A stretch of 64,000 bases of DNA from Halichoerus grypus (Eukaryota; Chordata; Mammalia; Carnivora; Phocidae), in NCBI RefSeq assembly GCF_964656455.1, contig NC_135712.1, positions 98,246,294-98,310,293 on the forward strand, read 5' to 3'. The notes under the pieces were generated by a model, which was not told the DNA's origin, searched no databases, and saw only the letters and a list, made by a program, of their open reading frames with translations. This document shows positions 48,708 to 58,520 of the stretch, in pieces (position 1 is the first letter of the stretch; each line of letters begins with the position of its first letter). A program made the translations under genes and the position numbers.

Positions 48708-49312
48708 AGCTCTGCAAATTAGGTCCCTATTGAGCAGAGAGGTAGCAGGAGAAGAAGGAAGGAAAACCTTGCAGTATGTTTACCATTAGTTCAGAATGTT
48801 GCACTCCCAGGGCGCCTGGGTGGCTCAGTTATTAAGCGTCTGCCTTTGGCTCAGGTTGTGATCCCAGGGTCCTCGGATCGAGTCCCACATCGGGCTCCCT
48901 CCTCGGCGGGAAGCCTGCTCTCCCTCTCCCACTCCCGCTGCTTGTGTTCCTGCTCTCACTGTCTCTGTCAAATAAATAAATGAAATCTTAAAAAAAAAAA
49001 AAAAAAGAATGTTGCACTCCCAGACATAAGTGGAAAACTAACAAGCTAAATGAAGTTCACTTATAGAAATATAAATTTTCATTCTTTTTTTATATCTCAA
49101 CTTTGTAAATGTGTAATTTATACACATTACACTTGTAATCCCTCTACATTTTCCAGTCAAGTGGTAGTGTGGGCTATGCTAAAACGTTTTCCATGCGAGA
49201 AAACTCACTCATTGCCAAAGAGCCCATTTTACCTCTGTCCGGCTTTATTCCCTTACATTAACCTAAAAAAATATTTCTCTAGTTGCTTTTATCTTAAGGA
49301 AGGGACAGAAAA
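48703..49312 (+). repeat. left arm of large imperfect palindrome
   Basis: The reverse complement of 49415-49830. Without the SINE and its extra TSD copy (213 bp) the arm is 397 bp. Comparing by eye I find only two base substitutions, a small difference in one A-run, and one 18-bp gap (near 49290), so about 99% identity. The identical 74-residue start of the frames at 49050 (+) and 49696 (-) is a by-product of this symmetry and not a gene pair. Confidence 0.97.
48811..49005 (+). mobile_element. Can-SINE inside the left palindrome arm
   Basis: GGCGCCTGGGTGGCTCAG head, AAATAAATAAATGAAATCTT tail, A-run. The TSD AGAATGTTGCACTCCCAG (18 bp, perfect) lies at 48793-48810 and 49006-49023. The matching site in the right arm (about 49723-49740) is empty, so the SINE inserted after the inverted duplication formed. 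Confidence 0.97.
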
Positions 49313-49414
49313 GTTATATACTTTAAAGATCATTAGCTCTACCCAACTTTGTAAATTAGCTCTACCCAAAATAACACACACACACACCCTTAGTTAATCC
49401 TGAAGATTTGTTTT
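49313..49414. repeat. palindrome spacer with short direct repeat and (CA)n
   Basis: 102 bp between the arms. ATTAGCTCTACCCAA occurs twice (49332-49346 and 49355-49369), and a short CA repeat lies near 49373-49388. Confidence 0.9.
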
Positions 49415-49830
49415 TTTTCTGTCCCTTCCTTAAGTTTCTCTAACCCTGTTAGATAAAAGCAACTAGAGAAATTTTTTTTTTAGGTTAATGTAAGGGAATA
49501 AAGCCGGACAGAGGTAAAATGGGCTCTTTGGCAATGAGTGAGTTTTCTCGCATGGAAAACGTTTTAGCATAGCCCACACTACCACTTGACTGGAAAATGT
49601 AGAGGGATTACAAGTGTAATGTGTATAAATTACACATTTACAAAGTTGAGATATAAAAAAAGAATGAAAATTTATATTTCTATAAGTGAACTTCATTTAG
49701 CTTGTTAGTTTTCCACTTATGTCTGGGAGTGCAACATTCTGAACTAATGGTAAACATAGTGCAAGGTTTTCCTTCCTTCTTCTCCTGCTACCTCTCTGCT
49801 CAACAGGGACCTAATTTGCAGAGCTTCATG
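49415..49830 (-). repeat. right arm of large imperfect palindrome
   Basis: 416 bp, no SINE. It contains 18 bp (complement TAACAGGGTTAGAGAAAC) missing from the left arm. To the right the sequence continues as ordinary unique DNA, whereas the left arm borders an L1 tail, so this arm is probably the original locus. Confidence 0.97.
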
Positions 49831-50610
49831 TACTTTCATGGTATCCAGGGAAATAAGACATATGGTTCATTATGGTCCTCTGTCCACTACAGGACTTTGC
49901 AAACGTACATAATCCTTTCTGGTATTTGGCTTTCAGGAAAGTTTTGTGCTGCCTTTGCATCTCTAATGCTTCTGTTAACTCTTGCTTTTCTGTTTTTATC
50001 TCTACTTAGCTCTCTCTTCATGATCCTCTTTTCAAACATGATGGTTCTCCAAATTGACTTAGCTCACAGGTAGCCAATTTTTAGTTTCTCTCAGGAGGAT
50101 AGGAACTATTTAAATGTACTATTATATACTATTCTGGGAAGCCAAAACTCTGTGTGTCTGTTTTCAAGCTCATATATCTAGTTGTTTTATAATTATCCCA
50201 CCGAGTTTTTACTAACTTGGCACCTCATTTCCCTACTTTTCAATTGTTCTGGCAACAAGGCAAATGTTTAAACTTCTCTGAGAGGTTTACAGCTTCTCAG
50301 ACTTTTTCTTAGGAAGCAAACGGCATAGTCTTTAGACATTCAGGGATCCCTAAGCCTATCCAGGTTTCCTATTTCATCCCTCCCTCCTACCACTTAGGAT
50401 TTAGCCTAGTATAAGACATGGATTATTGCGCTCTCTGGAACATCATTTTATATCTAAATTTATCACTTTTTAGTTTTTTTCTAATTCTCTGGCTCTTCTA
50501 GATCTTGGCCCAGAAATTGACTTTATCTCTTCTCTGTGTGATGGAAATTAGTTCTGACACTTTTATGCATGTTTTCTAATTTATTTCTTTGGTATATACT
50601 ATGCCCTGAT
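49831..50610. other. noncoding DNA, nothing recognised
   Basis: The open frame at 49702-50073 begins in the right arm and has no recognisable domain. Confidence 0.5.
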
Positions 50611-51060
50611 ACTGGTCCAAAAGAAATGTCTTCATTGTAATCCCTGGAATATGTAAATATTATCTTACGGAAGAAGAGTCTTTGCAAATATAATTAAGTT
50701 AAGGATATTGAAATAAGGAGATAATTTGGGATTATCTAGTAGCTCTAAATGCCATCACAAATATCCTTATAAGAGGAGGGCTGAGGGAGATTAGACAGAC
50801 ACTCACAAAGGAGAAGACAATGTGAGGATAGAGGCAGAGATTGAAATGATAAGACTGTAAGCCAAAGAATGCCAGAAGCCGCAAGAAACTGTAAGACACA
50901 ATGAGCAGATTCTCTTCTAGAGCGTCTGGAGGGAGCATAGCCCTAGCTGCACCTTGATTTCAGACTTCTGGCTTCCAGAGCTGTGAGAGGATAAATTTCT
51001 ATTGTTTTAAGGCATCTCGTTTGTGATAATTTACTACAGCATCCATATGAAACTAATACA
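50611..51060 (+). mobile_element. MLT1-type LTR (ERVL-MaLR), first of a tandem pair
   Basis: TAATCCCTGGAATATGTAAA, AGAGTCTTTGCAAATATAAT, TAAGTTAAGGATATTGAAAT, ATATCCTTATAAGAGG, CAGAGCTGTGAGAGGATAAA, and a terminal AAACTAATACA form the MLT1 order. No internal genes. Confidence 0.85.
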
Positions 51061-51070
51061 GCCTAACTTT

Positions 51071-51240
51071 ACCAAGGATTAGCTTTTGATAGGTAGAGAC
51101 AGCTAAAGAAAACCTTTTAAGACAAATATGTGTGTGTGTGTGTATCTCAAAATGCTCAAGTTCTGCAAATAAGAATGTGGCTTCAAAGATTGTGGTGGCT
51201 GTTATGAGTTTAGAGATCTGTTCAGAAATTCTGCATTAGA
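51071..51240 (+). repeat. tandem-duplicated segment X, copy 1
   Basis: Follows the first MLT1 LTR and is homologous to 51763-51930. Shared blocks: ACCAAGGATT, ATCT(C/T)AAAATGCT, GGTTTCAAAG-like, GATTGTGGT-like and others in the same order. Confidence 0.75.
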
Positions 51241-51755
51241 CTGTGTTGTAGGTAAAATAAGGGCTTCTTAAATATGTCCTTGTTCTAATCCCAAGAACCC
51301 ATAAATATGTTTCATGACAAAGAGGAATGAAGGTACCAGGTGAAATTAAGGTTGCGAATCAGCTGACTTTAAAATAGTGATATTATCCTGAATTTTCCCA
51401 GTGAGCTTAATGTCATCACAGGCGTCTTTAAAGGAAGAAGAGGGAGATAGAAGAGTCAGTGTCAGAGTGCTATTTATGAAAAATACTCAAATGTCCATTG
51501 CAGGCTTCGAAGATGTGAAAGGGGTCACAAGCAAAAGAATGTAGGCAGCATCTAGAAGCTGGAAAAGCCAAGAAAACAAATCTTCTCATAGAGTCCCCCA
51601 GAAAGAACACAGCCCTGGTGACACTTTGATTTTAGCCAAAACCCATTTTGGATTTCTGACCTCTAGTAAGATGTCTCAAATATTCATAAATCTGTGTTAT
51701 GTTAAACTACCCAGTTTGTGGTTATTTGTTAAAGCAGCAATAGCTAACTAATACA
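51241..51755 (+). mobile_element. MLT1-type LTR (ERVL-MaLR), second of a tandem pair
   Basis: TTCTAATCCCAAGAACCCAT, TTAATGTCATCACAGGCGTC, AGCAAAAGAATGTAGGCAGC, ATCTAGAAGCTGGAAAAGCC, CCCCCAGAAAGAACACAGCC, and CCCAGTTTGTGGTTATTTGT, ending CTAACTAATACAA. Same orientation as the first LTR, 180 bp away, diverged from it. Confidence 0.85.
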
Positions 51756-51762
51756 AATATCT

Positions 51763-51930
51763 ACCAAGGATTTTATTTGTTAAGGATAGCTAATGATAAT
51801 CTTTTCAGATAAACATATGTATATGTGTATCTTAAAATGCTAAGCTTTTGCAAACAACTTGGTTTCAAAGGTTGTGGTTTCTGCTGTGAATTTGGAGCTG
51901 TATTAACAGAAACTCAGTTGACCTCTGCTT
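51763..51930 (+). repeat. tandem-duplicated segment X, copy 2
   Basis: Immediately follows the second LTR as copy 1 follows the first, so LTR+X occurs twice in tandem. Similarity is moderate with small indels (copy 1 has a (GT)n where copy 2 has GTATATGTG). Confidence 0.75.
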
Positions 51931-52444
51931 TAGGTTATTTCTACCTAAGCTTAAAGGTGACGGACATTCACAGTAATCTATCACTGCCATATGAATCAAG
52001 GGAGAAGCATATTGGATACAAGGAAGGACTAGGACAAGATCATTCACTAAAATTCTACCAACCTCTGCCCAGATTCCTGGTCTCACAAAGAATAATTATG
52101 TCTCATCCACTTGTCCTTCTCCCTTCCCTATCTAAGAAAGTAGCACTGATGTCCTATTTCTAAGCCCTTCCGGCCTATTGATACTGATAACTATCATTTT
52201 TTTAGGTACTATTTTCTTGACATTGTTCATTTTCCATCAAGGAAAAGGGAAAGGGCATTGTGCTTCTCTTAAACCATGAGGAAAGTTCTCCCTGAAGTGT
52301 TAGGACTCCTGGCTTGGCTGAGAATCCTTGTATCTTTCACACAAACACCATTAGATGAGGCTTACTTAGTTCTTTCAGAAATTCAAAACTGTTGAATCTT
52401 TCAGCAAATTATCTCAAATCCACCCCTTTGTAATTTTCCCTCTT
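51931..52444. other. noncoding DNA, nothing recognised
   Basis: No supportable gene or repeat. Confidence 0.5.
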
Positions 52445-52457
52445 AAAAATCATGGTT

Positions 52458-52653
52458 AGGGGTGCCTGGGTGGCTGTCATTAAGCGTCTGCCTTCGGCTC
52501 AGGTCATGATCCCAGGGTCCTGAGATTGAGCCCCGCGTCGGGCTCCCTGCTCCACAGGAAGCCTGATTCTCCCTCTCCCACTCCCCCTGCTTGTGTTCCC
52601 TCTCTCGTTGTCTCTGTCTCTCTCTGTCAAAAAATAAAGAAAATCTTTAAAAA
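52458..52653 (+). mobile_element. Can-SINE, full length, small head deletion
   Basis: AGGGGTGCCTGGGTGGCTGT head, where the usual GGCTCAGTCATTAAG is shortened to GGCTGTCATTAAG. Young-type body and AAAGAAAATCTTTAAAAAAA tail. The TSD AAAAATCATGGTT (13 bp, perfect) lies at 52445-52457 and 52654-52666. Confidence 0.95.
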
Positions 52654-52898
52654 AAAAATCATGGTTCTGTTGTTATTAGAAAATAAATGTCTTAATGTAG
52701 AAAAATAATAAATATTAGTAATTAAGAGTAAGTGGGGCATACCCATAGGCAATCTCCATTATCATTTAGATGTATATCTATCCAGACCACCTTAAATACA
52801 AATAAACAAAAAGTAGCTGGCATTAGAAAAGCATATTCTGCTGAAAATTGATTTTTTTACTTAAAAGAAGTATGTAAACACCATTTCACATTTATTTT

Positions 52899-53089
52899 TT
52901 TTTAAAGATTTTTATTTATTTGACAGAGAAAGACCCAGCAAGAGAGGGAACACAATCAGGGGGAGTGGGAGAGGGAGAAGCAGGCTTCTCGCGGAGCAGG
53001 GAGCCCGATGTGGGGCTTGATCCCAGGACCCTGAGAACATGACCTGAGCCGAAGGCAGATGTGTAACGACTGAGCCACCCAGGCGCCCA
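52899..53089 (-). mobile_element. Can-SINE, young type, reverse orientation
   Basis: TTTAAAGATTTTTATTTATT tail, TTTGACAGAGAAAGACCCAG, ending CCACCCAGGCGCCC. The short TSD ACATTTA lies at 52888-52894 and 53090-53096. Opposite orientation to the SINE 245 bp upstream. Confidence 0.92.
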
Positions 53090-53096
53090 ACATTTA

Positions 53097-53546
53097 ATAC
53101 ATTTATATTTTGAAGAGTCATAAAACCAACAATACCAAAGTTGTGAGGCATCATTACATTAGAAATAGAAAAATAAAACTTTATTTCTCATGATAATCCA
53201 ACAAATTATTGATTTCTAAGAAAAACATGGAAATATTTTAAACTACTTTATGACATAATATGTATATATAATTTTGAAATGTCTTTATTTCATTATTCTA
53301 CATTTGAGAACATGTGATAAATACTGCAAAGTGCAGTGAGAATTGGTTCACCTTGATAACACAGTAGTAATGCACCAGTAAGAAAATAACTTCCCAATTT
53401 TGAAAGGGCAAATTCAAAACCCTAGAGAAATGTAGACGGAAAGAAGCGTATAGTAAGCATAGATGATAAGGACTTGGAATAGTGACAGCAACTCAATAAA
53501 CAAATACAGATCTTTTGGTGCTCTAATATTTTAAGAGTATCTTGTA
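53097..53546. other. noncoding DNA, nothing recognised
   Basis: AT-rich. Confidence 0.5.
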
Positions 53547-53560
53547 TGATTATGACTTTT

Positions 53561-53746
53561 GTGGGGGGGGGGAGTAGAGAAAGAGAGAAGGAGGTAGGGA
53601 GGGAGCAAAGGGAGAGGGAGAGAGAGAATGTTAAGCAGGCAAAGTGCAAAGCCTGAGGCAGGGCTTCATCTCACAAACCCTGAGATCATGACCTGAGCCA
53701 AAATCAAGAGCCCGACGCTTAACCAACTGAGCCACCCAGGCGCCCC
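53561..53746 (-). mobile_element. Can-SINE, older type, A-tail missing
   Basis: Ends ACCCAGGCGCCCC. The TSD TGATTATGACTTTT (14 bp, perfect) lies at 53547-53560 and 53750-53763. At the 3' end the usual A/T-rich tail is absent; a run of ten G (on +) sits directly next to the TSD. Confidence 0.92.
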
Positions 53747-53763
53747 ACGTGATTATGACTTTT

Positions 53764-54499
53764 ATATGGAGACTATGTACAAAGAGTTATCTTTAAAAAT
53801 TGAGCACAGAAAATAGTTTCTGCTCTTATTGTGGAGAGGGAGAATTGGAGAAAATAATAGGAGTCTCACATTAGATTAATCTCTAAAATGTTATTGAGCC
53901 TTTCACTTTGGCAAGGTTAAAGAATCAAGGCATAGTAGTACCAGCACTCTGCCCATCGATAGAGACAGATTATGAACAATAAAATGACTCGGAAAGGATC
54001 TTCAGATGCCTCCTGACAGCTGCAGCTAGGGTGGAGCCCATTATTTCTGAAGACTGAAATACTGTAAATAGTAATATAATAATAGTAATATAGTAGTATA
54101 TTAATAGTAATAGTAATATAAACCAATTTTAATAAATATCAGCTATTAATATTCAGTCTCCCAATTACTAGTCAGTTGATTTAGTAATTTTTTTTTATTT
54201 TGACTTCGGTTTTCTTCTATTATATTTACTGTAATTTCACTCATTTGTTTTCATCCAAGATGATTCAATTGAATGACCACCGAACTGGCCATAAATACAC
54301 ATATCCTGAGATTATTGTTTACATCAAATATAAAATACCTATCACATTACTTCTCTCCTACTGGGCAACAGCCAGGGCGTCTTAGGAGAAGCCTCCCAAA
54401 TTACATAGCTTTGGTGATTGAGAAGTTTTCCAAGTAAGAATGGACAACTTTCTATTTCGTATTTTAGGACCCACAAAGTAAAAATACGTATGACTGGAT
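53764..54499. other. noncoding DNA with a (TAATAG)-like AT repeat
   Basis: An irregular repeat of TAATAG/TAATAT units lies at about 54067-54121. No gene. Confidence 0.55.
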
Positions 54500-55700
54500 T
54501 AAATACCCCTGTGCGCGTACTCTTTCCCGTCTGTGTCCGGTTGCTCACAGCTCACCAAGGGACACGCGCAGGGGAATCAAGCCCATCCCTGTCCCGCCTG
54601 CCGCCCGAGGGCGTCAGGTGACCGAGTCCCGCGGCGCACACCCCGTAACTGGTAGGCAGACCTACCGTAGTCTGCGTCTGATGCTTATACAACGCTGACA
54701 GCTTTCACTTCGTACCAAACAGAGAAAAGAAACATACGAAGAGTTATTGTAAAAGGGAGAAAAATAAGGGGCATTTTAAAAAACAGCTTACCTGATTTCT
54801 TATCTATCACATGTTCATCCCTCTTTCACTTCTAGTCCCCTCTCTGTGGTGACGTGAAGAAACAGTTATTCAAAGTCACCACCAGTAAAATACCACGCGC
54901 TAATAGTGCTGCTCTGGCCACTTCGCCACAGCAGCTCTTCCAGAGGCAGAATTTTCCTTAATTACTGACAGACGGCGCTTCTCCAGGCACTGTACGTTTA
55001 GCCGGATACGAGGCCGTGGGATTGGCAGTTGTGCATGAAAAAAGTAAAATAGCGAAGACTGAATGCTGGCAATAAATACAAAAAGCAACTCCAGCAGTAC
55101 TAATGTTGTATTTTTCTTATAATTTGCACATTGAAGAACTGTAGCCCAAGATCACAAATGACCACAGAGTTAATACATACAGCAGTTGGTTATCGCTAGG
55201 GCCGTTTTATCGAGGGTACAAAATGACTGAATAGGCTTCACTGCAGCGAAGGCATGTGGAGATACCAGCTAAGCCGAAGCATCCCAATCATACAGATCCT
55301 ATTAAAGCCCTGCTGAAACAAATCTGAATTTAATTTAAGCTCCACAGGAAAGGGTGCTCTTTGCTCCTCAACTGCTGTTTTGCCTCAACACGACGGACTG
55401 GGGCTTTTTATCAGCCACCTGCTCTTCCACAAAACTGTCTAAACTGAAATGGATATTTTGTCTTTTTATTTTTATGGTTTTTAACAATCAAGGTTCATGA
55501 TCCAGAACTGCTGCAGAGATGTTGCTGAGAAAGAAAAAGAGTAAAGCCTTCTTAATATCTCGAATCAGCCTAAGCAGGACGGGAAGATTTACGAGTAGAA
55601 ATCATTACTTACGACTTTCCGGGTTGGATGTGAGCAGGAGAGGTCAATGCCATTGCTGCTCCTGGCTTTGTGGGAGGTATTTGTGAATAAATGAATACCA
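54500..55700. promoter_or_regulatory. CpG-dense, repeat-free segment; candidate regulatory region
   Basis: 54514-54650 holds about 15 CpG dinucleotides in roughly 140 bp, including GTGCGCGTAC, CACGCGCAGG and TCCCGCGGCGC, in a window that is otherwise strongly CpG-poor. Scattered CpGs and mixed-complexity sequence continue to about 55650, with no SINE, L1 or LTR. A TAATTA homeodomain-type core occurs near 54958. Possible exon-donor-like strings (CAGGTGACC at about 54615, CTGGTAGGC at about 54648) exist but without other gene evidence. This could be a promoter or first exon of a noncoding RNA, an enhancer, or a small unmethylated island. Confidence 0.4.
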
Positions 55701-56213
55701 TTTCCAGTAGGATGCTCTCTTTTAATTATTTCCTACTCTGCACCACACAAACAATTTTTAAGACAGGTTGTAAATCATAGTTTCTCTCTAAACAAATTTT
55801 TTTATTTCAAAAAATTCTGTACCATTTTTTGAGTTAGGATAGATTAAAGAAGACATATGCTATGGTTGCATGGGCTCAATCAAAGCAGTATTTAAAGCAT
55901 AACCCTTCTTGGTTATGCTGTATTTATATACTGTGGTCACTAAAGTTATTTCGGATGACAAAAAAATTGGGGAATTAGGGCCAGCTGTGTTGGATTGGAA
56001 AACACTCTGGACCAGGAATCCATTTTATCACTTACTTATAAATTGTTCTCTTTATACCTACACAGAAGCCCCTTTATTTAGTTTTCAAATGCTATGACTT
56101 GCAAAGTATTTTCCCCAGAAAAATCTGCAAACTGCCTTAGCAACTTTATCTTTCCTGTATATTTTAGATTCGATTTTGTACCAGTACATACTCAATATAT
56201 TTTTGAATGAATT
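55701..56213. other. noncoding DNA, nothing recognised
   Basis: AT-rich. Confidence 0.5.
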
Positions 56214-56223
56214 AAATGTTATT

Positions 56224-56413
56224 TTTTTGAGATTTTATTTATTTGACAGAGAGATAGACAGAAGAGCACAAGCAGAGGGAATGGCAGAGGGAGAGGGAGA
56301 AGCAGGCTCTGCACTGAGCAGGGAGCCCGATGTGGGACTTGATCCCAGGACCCTGGGATCATGACCTGAGCTGAAGGCAGACGCTTAACCATCTGAGCCA
56401 GCCAGGCGCCCCC
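56224..56413 (-). mobile_element. Can-SINE, reverse orientation
   Basis: TTGAGATTTTATTTATTTGA, GATCCCAGGACCCTGGGATC, ending CCAGCCAGGCGCCCC. The TSD AAATGTTATT (10 bp) lies at 56214-56223 and 56414-56423. Confidence 0.94.
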
Positions 56414-56423
56414 AAATGTTATT

Positions 56424-57101
56424 CTTAATAAGGCCATTTAGAGAATACAGAGTTGAATAAAAATTAATCCCAGGCCTCAATAACATTTTAATGTAAATCT
56501 GGAGATGATGAAAAGGAATGTCATTTAAGGAGATAAACATGTTCTGTTGTCTTTTCAGTTGGATTAAACAAAATGTGTAAGACTTTGAAAGATTTATAAA
56601 TGGATCATTTGGATTACAGTTTACATTCTGGCTGTATAGAGGGCAGATGAATGCCAATAATGACAAAAGCAGCTTTAGGTGATTAAGGGAAGACAGGAGA
56701 TGTTTGAGTAGGTGAGCGTCATTGTCAATCTTTAAAATTTCTAGCGTACACAACAGCCAGTAGCCAGCGATGAAGCTATTGCATAGCTGCAAAATTATTT
56801 CTATAAGGGTCATAACTGTAGGGGTGGGAAGAAGTTAAAACACATACACTAAAAAATAAAAGAGTTAAAAATGAAAAAAATATATATATATTCTGGAGGT
56901 AATAAGAGAATTGGGGGGGGAACCTCCTAAAAGAAGTGGATAGACAAATGAGTACATTGTTATTTGAAATTGAAATTGCTCTTTATAAAAAAGATCACAT
57001 GCATAATAAATAAGTAATAAGTAACTTAATAAACAGAATATGTCCAATTGTATAACAAGTTCAGTTTGGAAAGTCAAGAAGCATGAGGGAGAATTATGAT
57101 T
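56424..57101. other. noncoding DNA, nothing recognised
   Basis: The minus-strand frame at 56385-56813 (142 codons) partly overlaps the SINE and has no recognisable domain, so it is not called as a gene. Confidence 0.5.
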
Positions 57102-57116
57102 AAAAGATTAAATATT

Positions 57117-57312
57117 GAGGTGCCTGGGGGGCTCAGTCAGTTTACCCCTCTGCGTTTGGTTCAGGTCATGATCTTGGGGTCCTGGTATTAAGCCCCATGT
57201 CAGGCTCCCTGCTCAGCCAGAGTCTGCTTCTCCATCTTCCCTCACCCTGCTCGTGCTCTCTCTTCTTTGCTCTCTCTCTCAAATAAATAAATGAATCTTT
57301 AAAAAAATAAAT
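57117..57312 (+). mobile_element. Can-SINE, full length
   Basis: GAGGTGCCTGGGGGGCTCAG head, CATGATCTTGGGGTCCTGGT, AAATAAATAAATGAATCTTT tail. The TSD AAAAGATTAAAT / AGAAGATTAAAT (one mismatch) lies at about 57102-57113 and 57313-57324. Confidence 0.93.
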
Positions 57313-57701
57313 AGAAGATTAAATCTTATATATTACTTTGAGAAAAGAATGGCACTACTTCTGGAAATGGAGAAATCTGGATTTTGAAGACTTTTTGGAG
57401 GAAAGATAATTAATTCCGTATTGAAAATGCCAAATTGGCAGTGTCAGGGATTTCCAGAGATTTTCATAAGGTTGTTTGAAATGTTAAATGAGAACACCAA
57501 TATACTGATAAATAATTAATTTAATAAAGGTAAAAATTAAAGTTTGAGGCATGAATGAGATTATAAAGGAAGGATTTTAATAATTGCCACAGAAAAGTCC
57601 AAGAAAGAAAACCTTAGTGAAGATGAACATGTAAAAAATTATTTCCAGATTCCTGAAAGATCTCAGAAACCTAAGTAAATATTTTCACTGGGTAGTCAGA
57701 A

Positions 57702-57733
<32 letters not shown>

Positions 57734-57737
57734 ACCT
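57702..57737. repeat. (CAAAA)n short tandem repeat
   Basis: About five to six AAAAC units. Confidence 0.9.
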
Positions 57738-58267
57738 TTGTTTTTCTTTTATTATTTGTATTTATTTTGTTTATTGTCAATTTATCATGAACATGCAAAC
57801 AGTTTATATATAGGTATTTTTATATCTCTTCATAAAATTTAATGGGAGGAATAAAAATGTAGAGCAGTGGAAAGAAAAAATGCCACATCTTTTTAGATTA
57901 GCTCAGAATTACTCATTTGGTAACCTTTAATTGATGGCCAAACTCAAACCCCATCCCTATATCTTGATTTAATTTTTCTGGCACAGAGCATGGATATTAG
58001 CACTTTTAAAATATCTTTCAGTGCTTCCAGTGTAATCTGGGGTTAAGAAGCCCTACAGTCCATGGTACATTTATTGTTGTTTCTTTAGCTTTTAATAAGT
58101 GAGGACTGTTCTAAGACAATCTTAAGAGGAAAATAGCCACTAATTTTATTCCAAAGGCAGATTTATATCCGACTCTTAAAACCAAACATCTTAATGTTGT
58201 AAATGGCTAAAATGTTCTCTAGATTAACAAATTTTTAAAGAGAAATTTGAGACACACAGACTAATTA
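57738..58267. other. noncoding DNA, nothing recognised
   Basis: AT-rich. Confidence 0.5.
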
Positions 58268-58520
58268 ATAGTAATCTTAACTAACATTTATGGAGCATTT
58301 GCTATGAGCCAAGGAGCTGTTCTTGGCAGGTTGTATATGTTAACTGATGTAATACTTACAGTCAACCTATGGGAATATCCATTATTCAGAGGAAGAAACT
58401 GAGGGAGAAACATACTGGGGTTATGTAAATTGCTCAGGGTCACACGTGTACTTCTTGGCAGATCCAGAATTCCTTTCCAGGCTGTCCAGCTCCAGAACCC
58501 ACTCTCTGAGTTATAGAACT
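58268..58520 (+). mobile_element. MIR SINE, nearly full length
   Basis: AACTAACATTTATGGAGCAT, TGCTATGAGCCAAGGAGCTG, GTTAACTGATGTAATACTTA, CCATTATTCAGAGGAAGAAA, CTGAGGGAGAAACA, TAAATTGCTCAGGGTCACAC follow the MIR consensus across almost its whole length. Ancient, fixed in mammals. Confidence 0.88.

Noticed and set aside
49050..49696. Two open frames on opposite strands encoding the same 74-residue start (a possible gene pair)
   Set aside because: They are the two arms of the inverted repeat read in mirror image. No domain, promoter or splice evidence; composition fits translated noncoding DNA.
56385..56813. 142-codon minus-strand open frame
   Set aside because: It begins in ordinary AT-rich DNA, runs into a SINE and has no family features. 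A frame this long can occur by chance in 64 kb of six-frame sequence.
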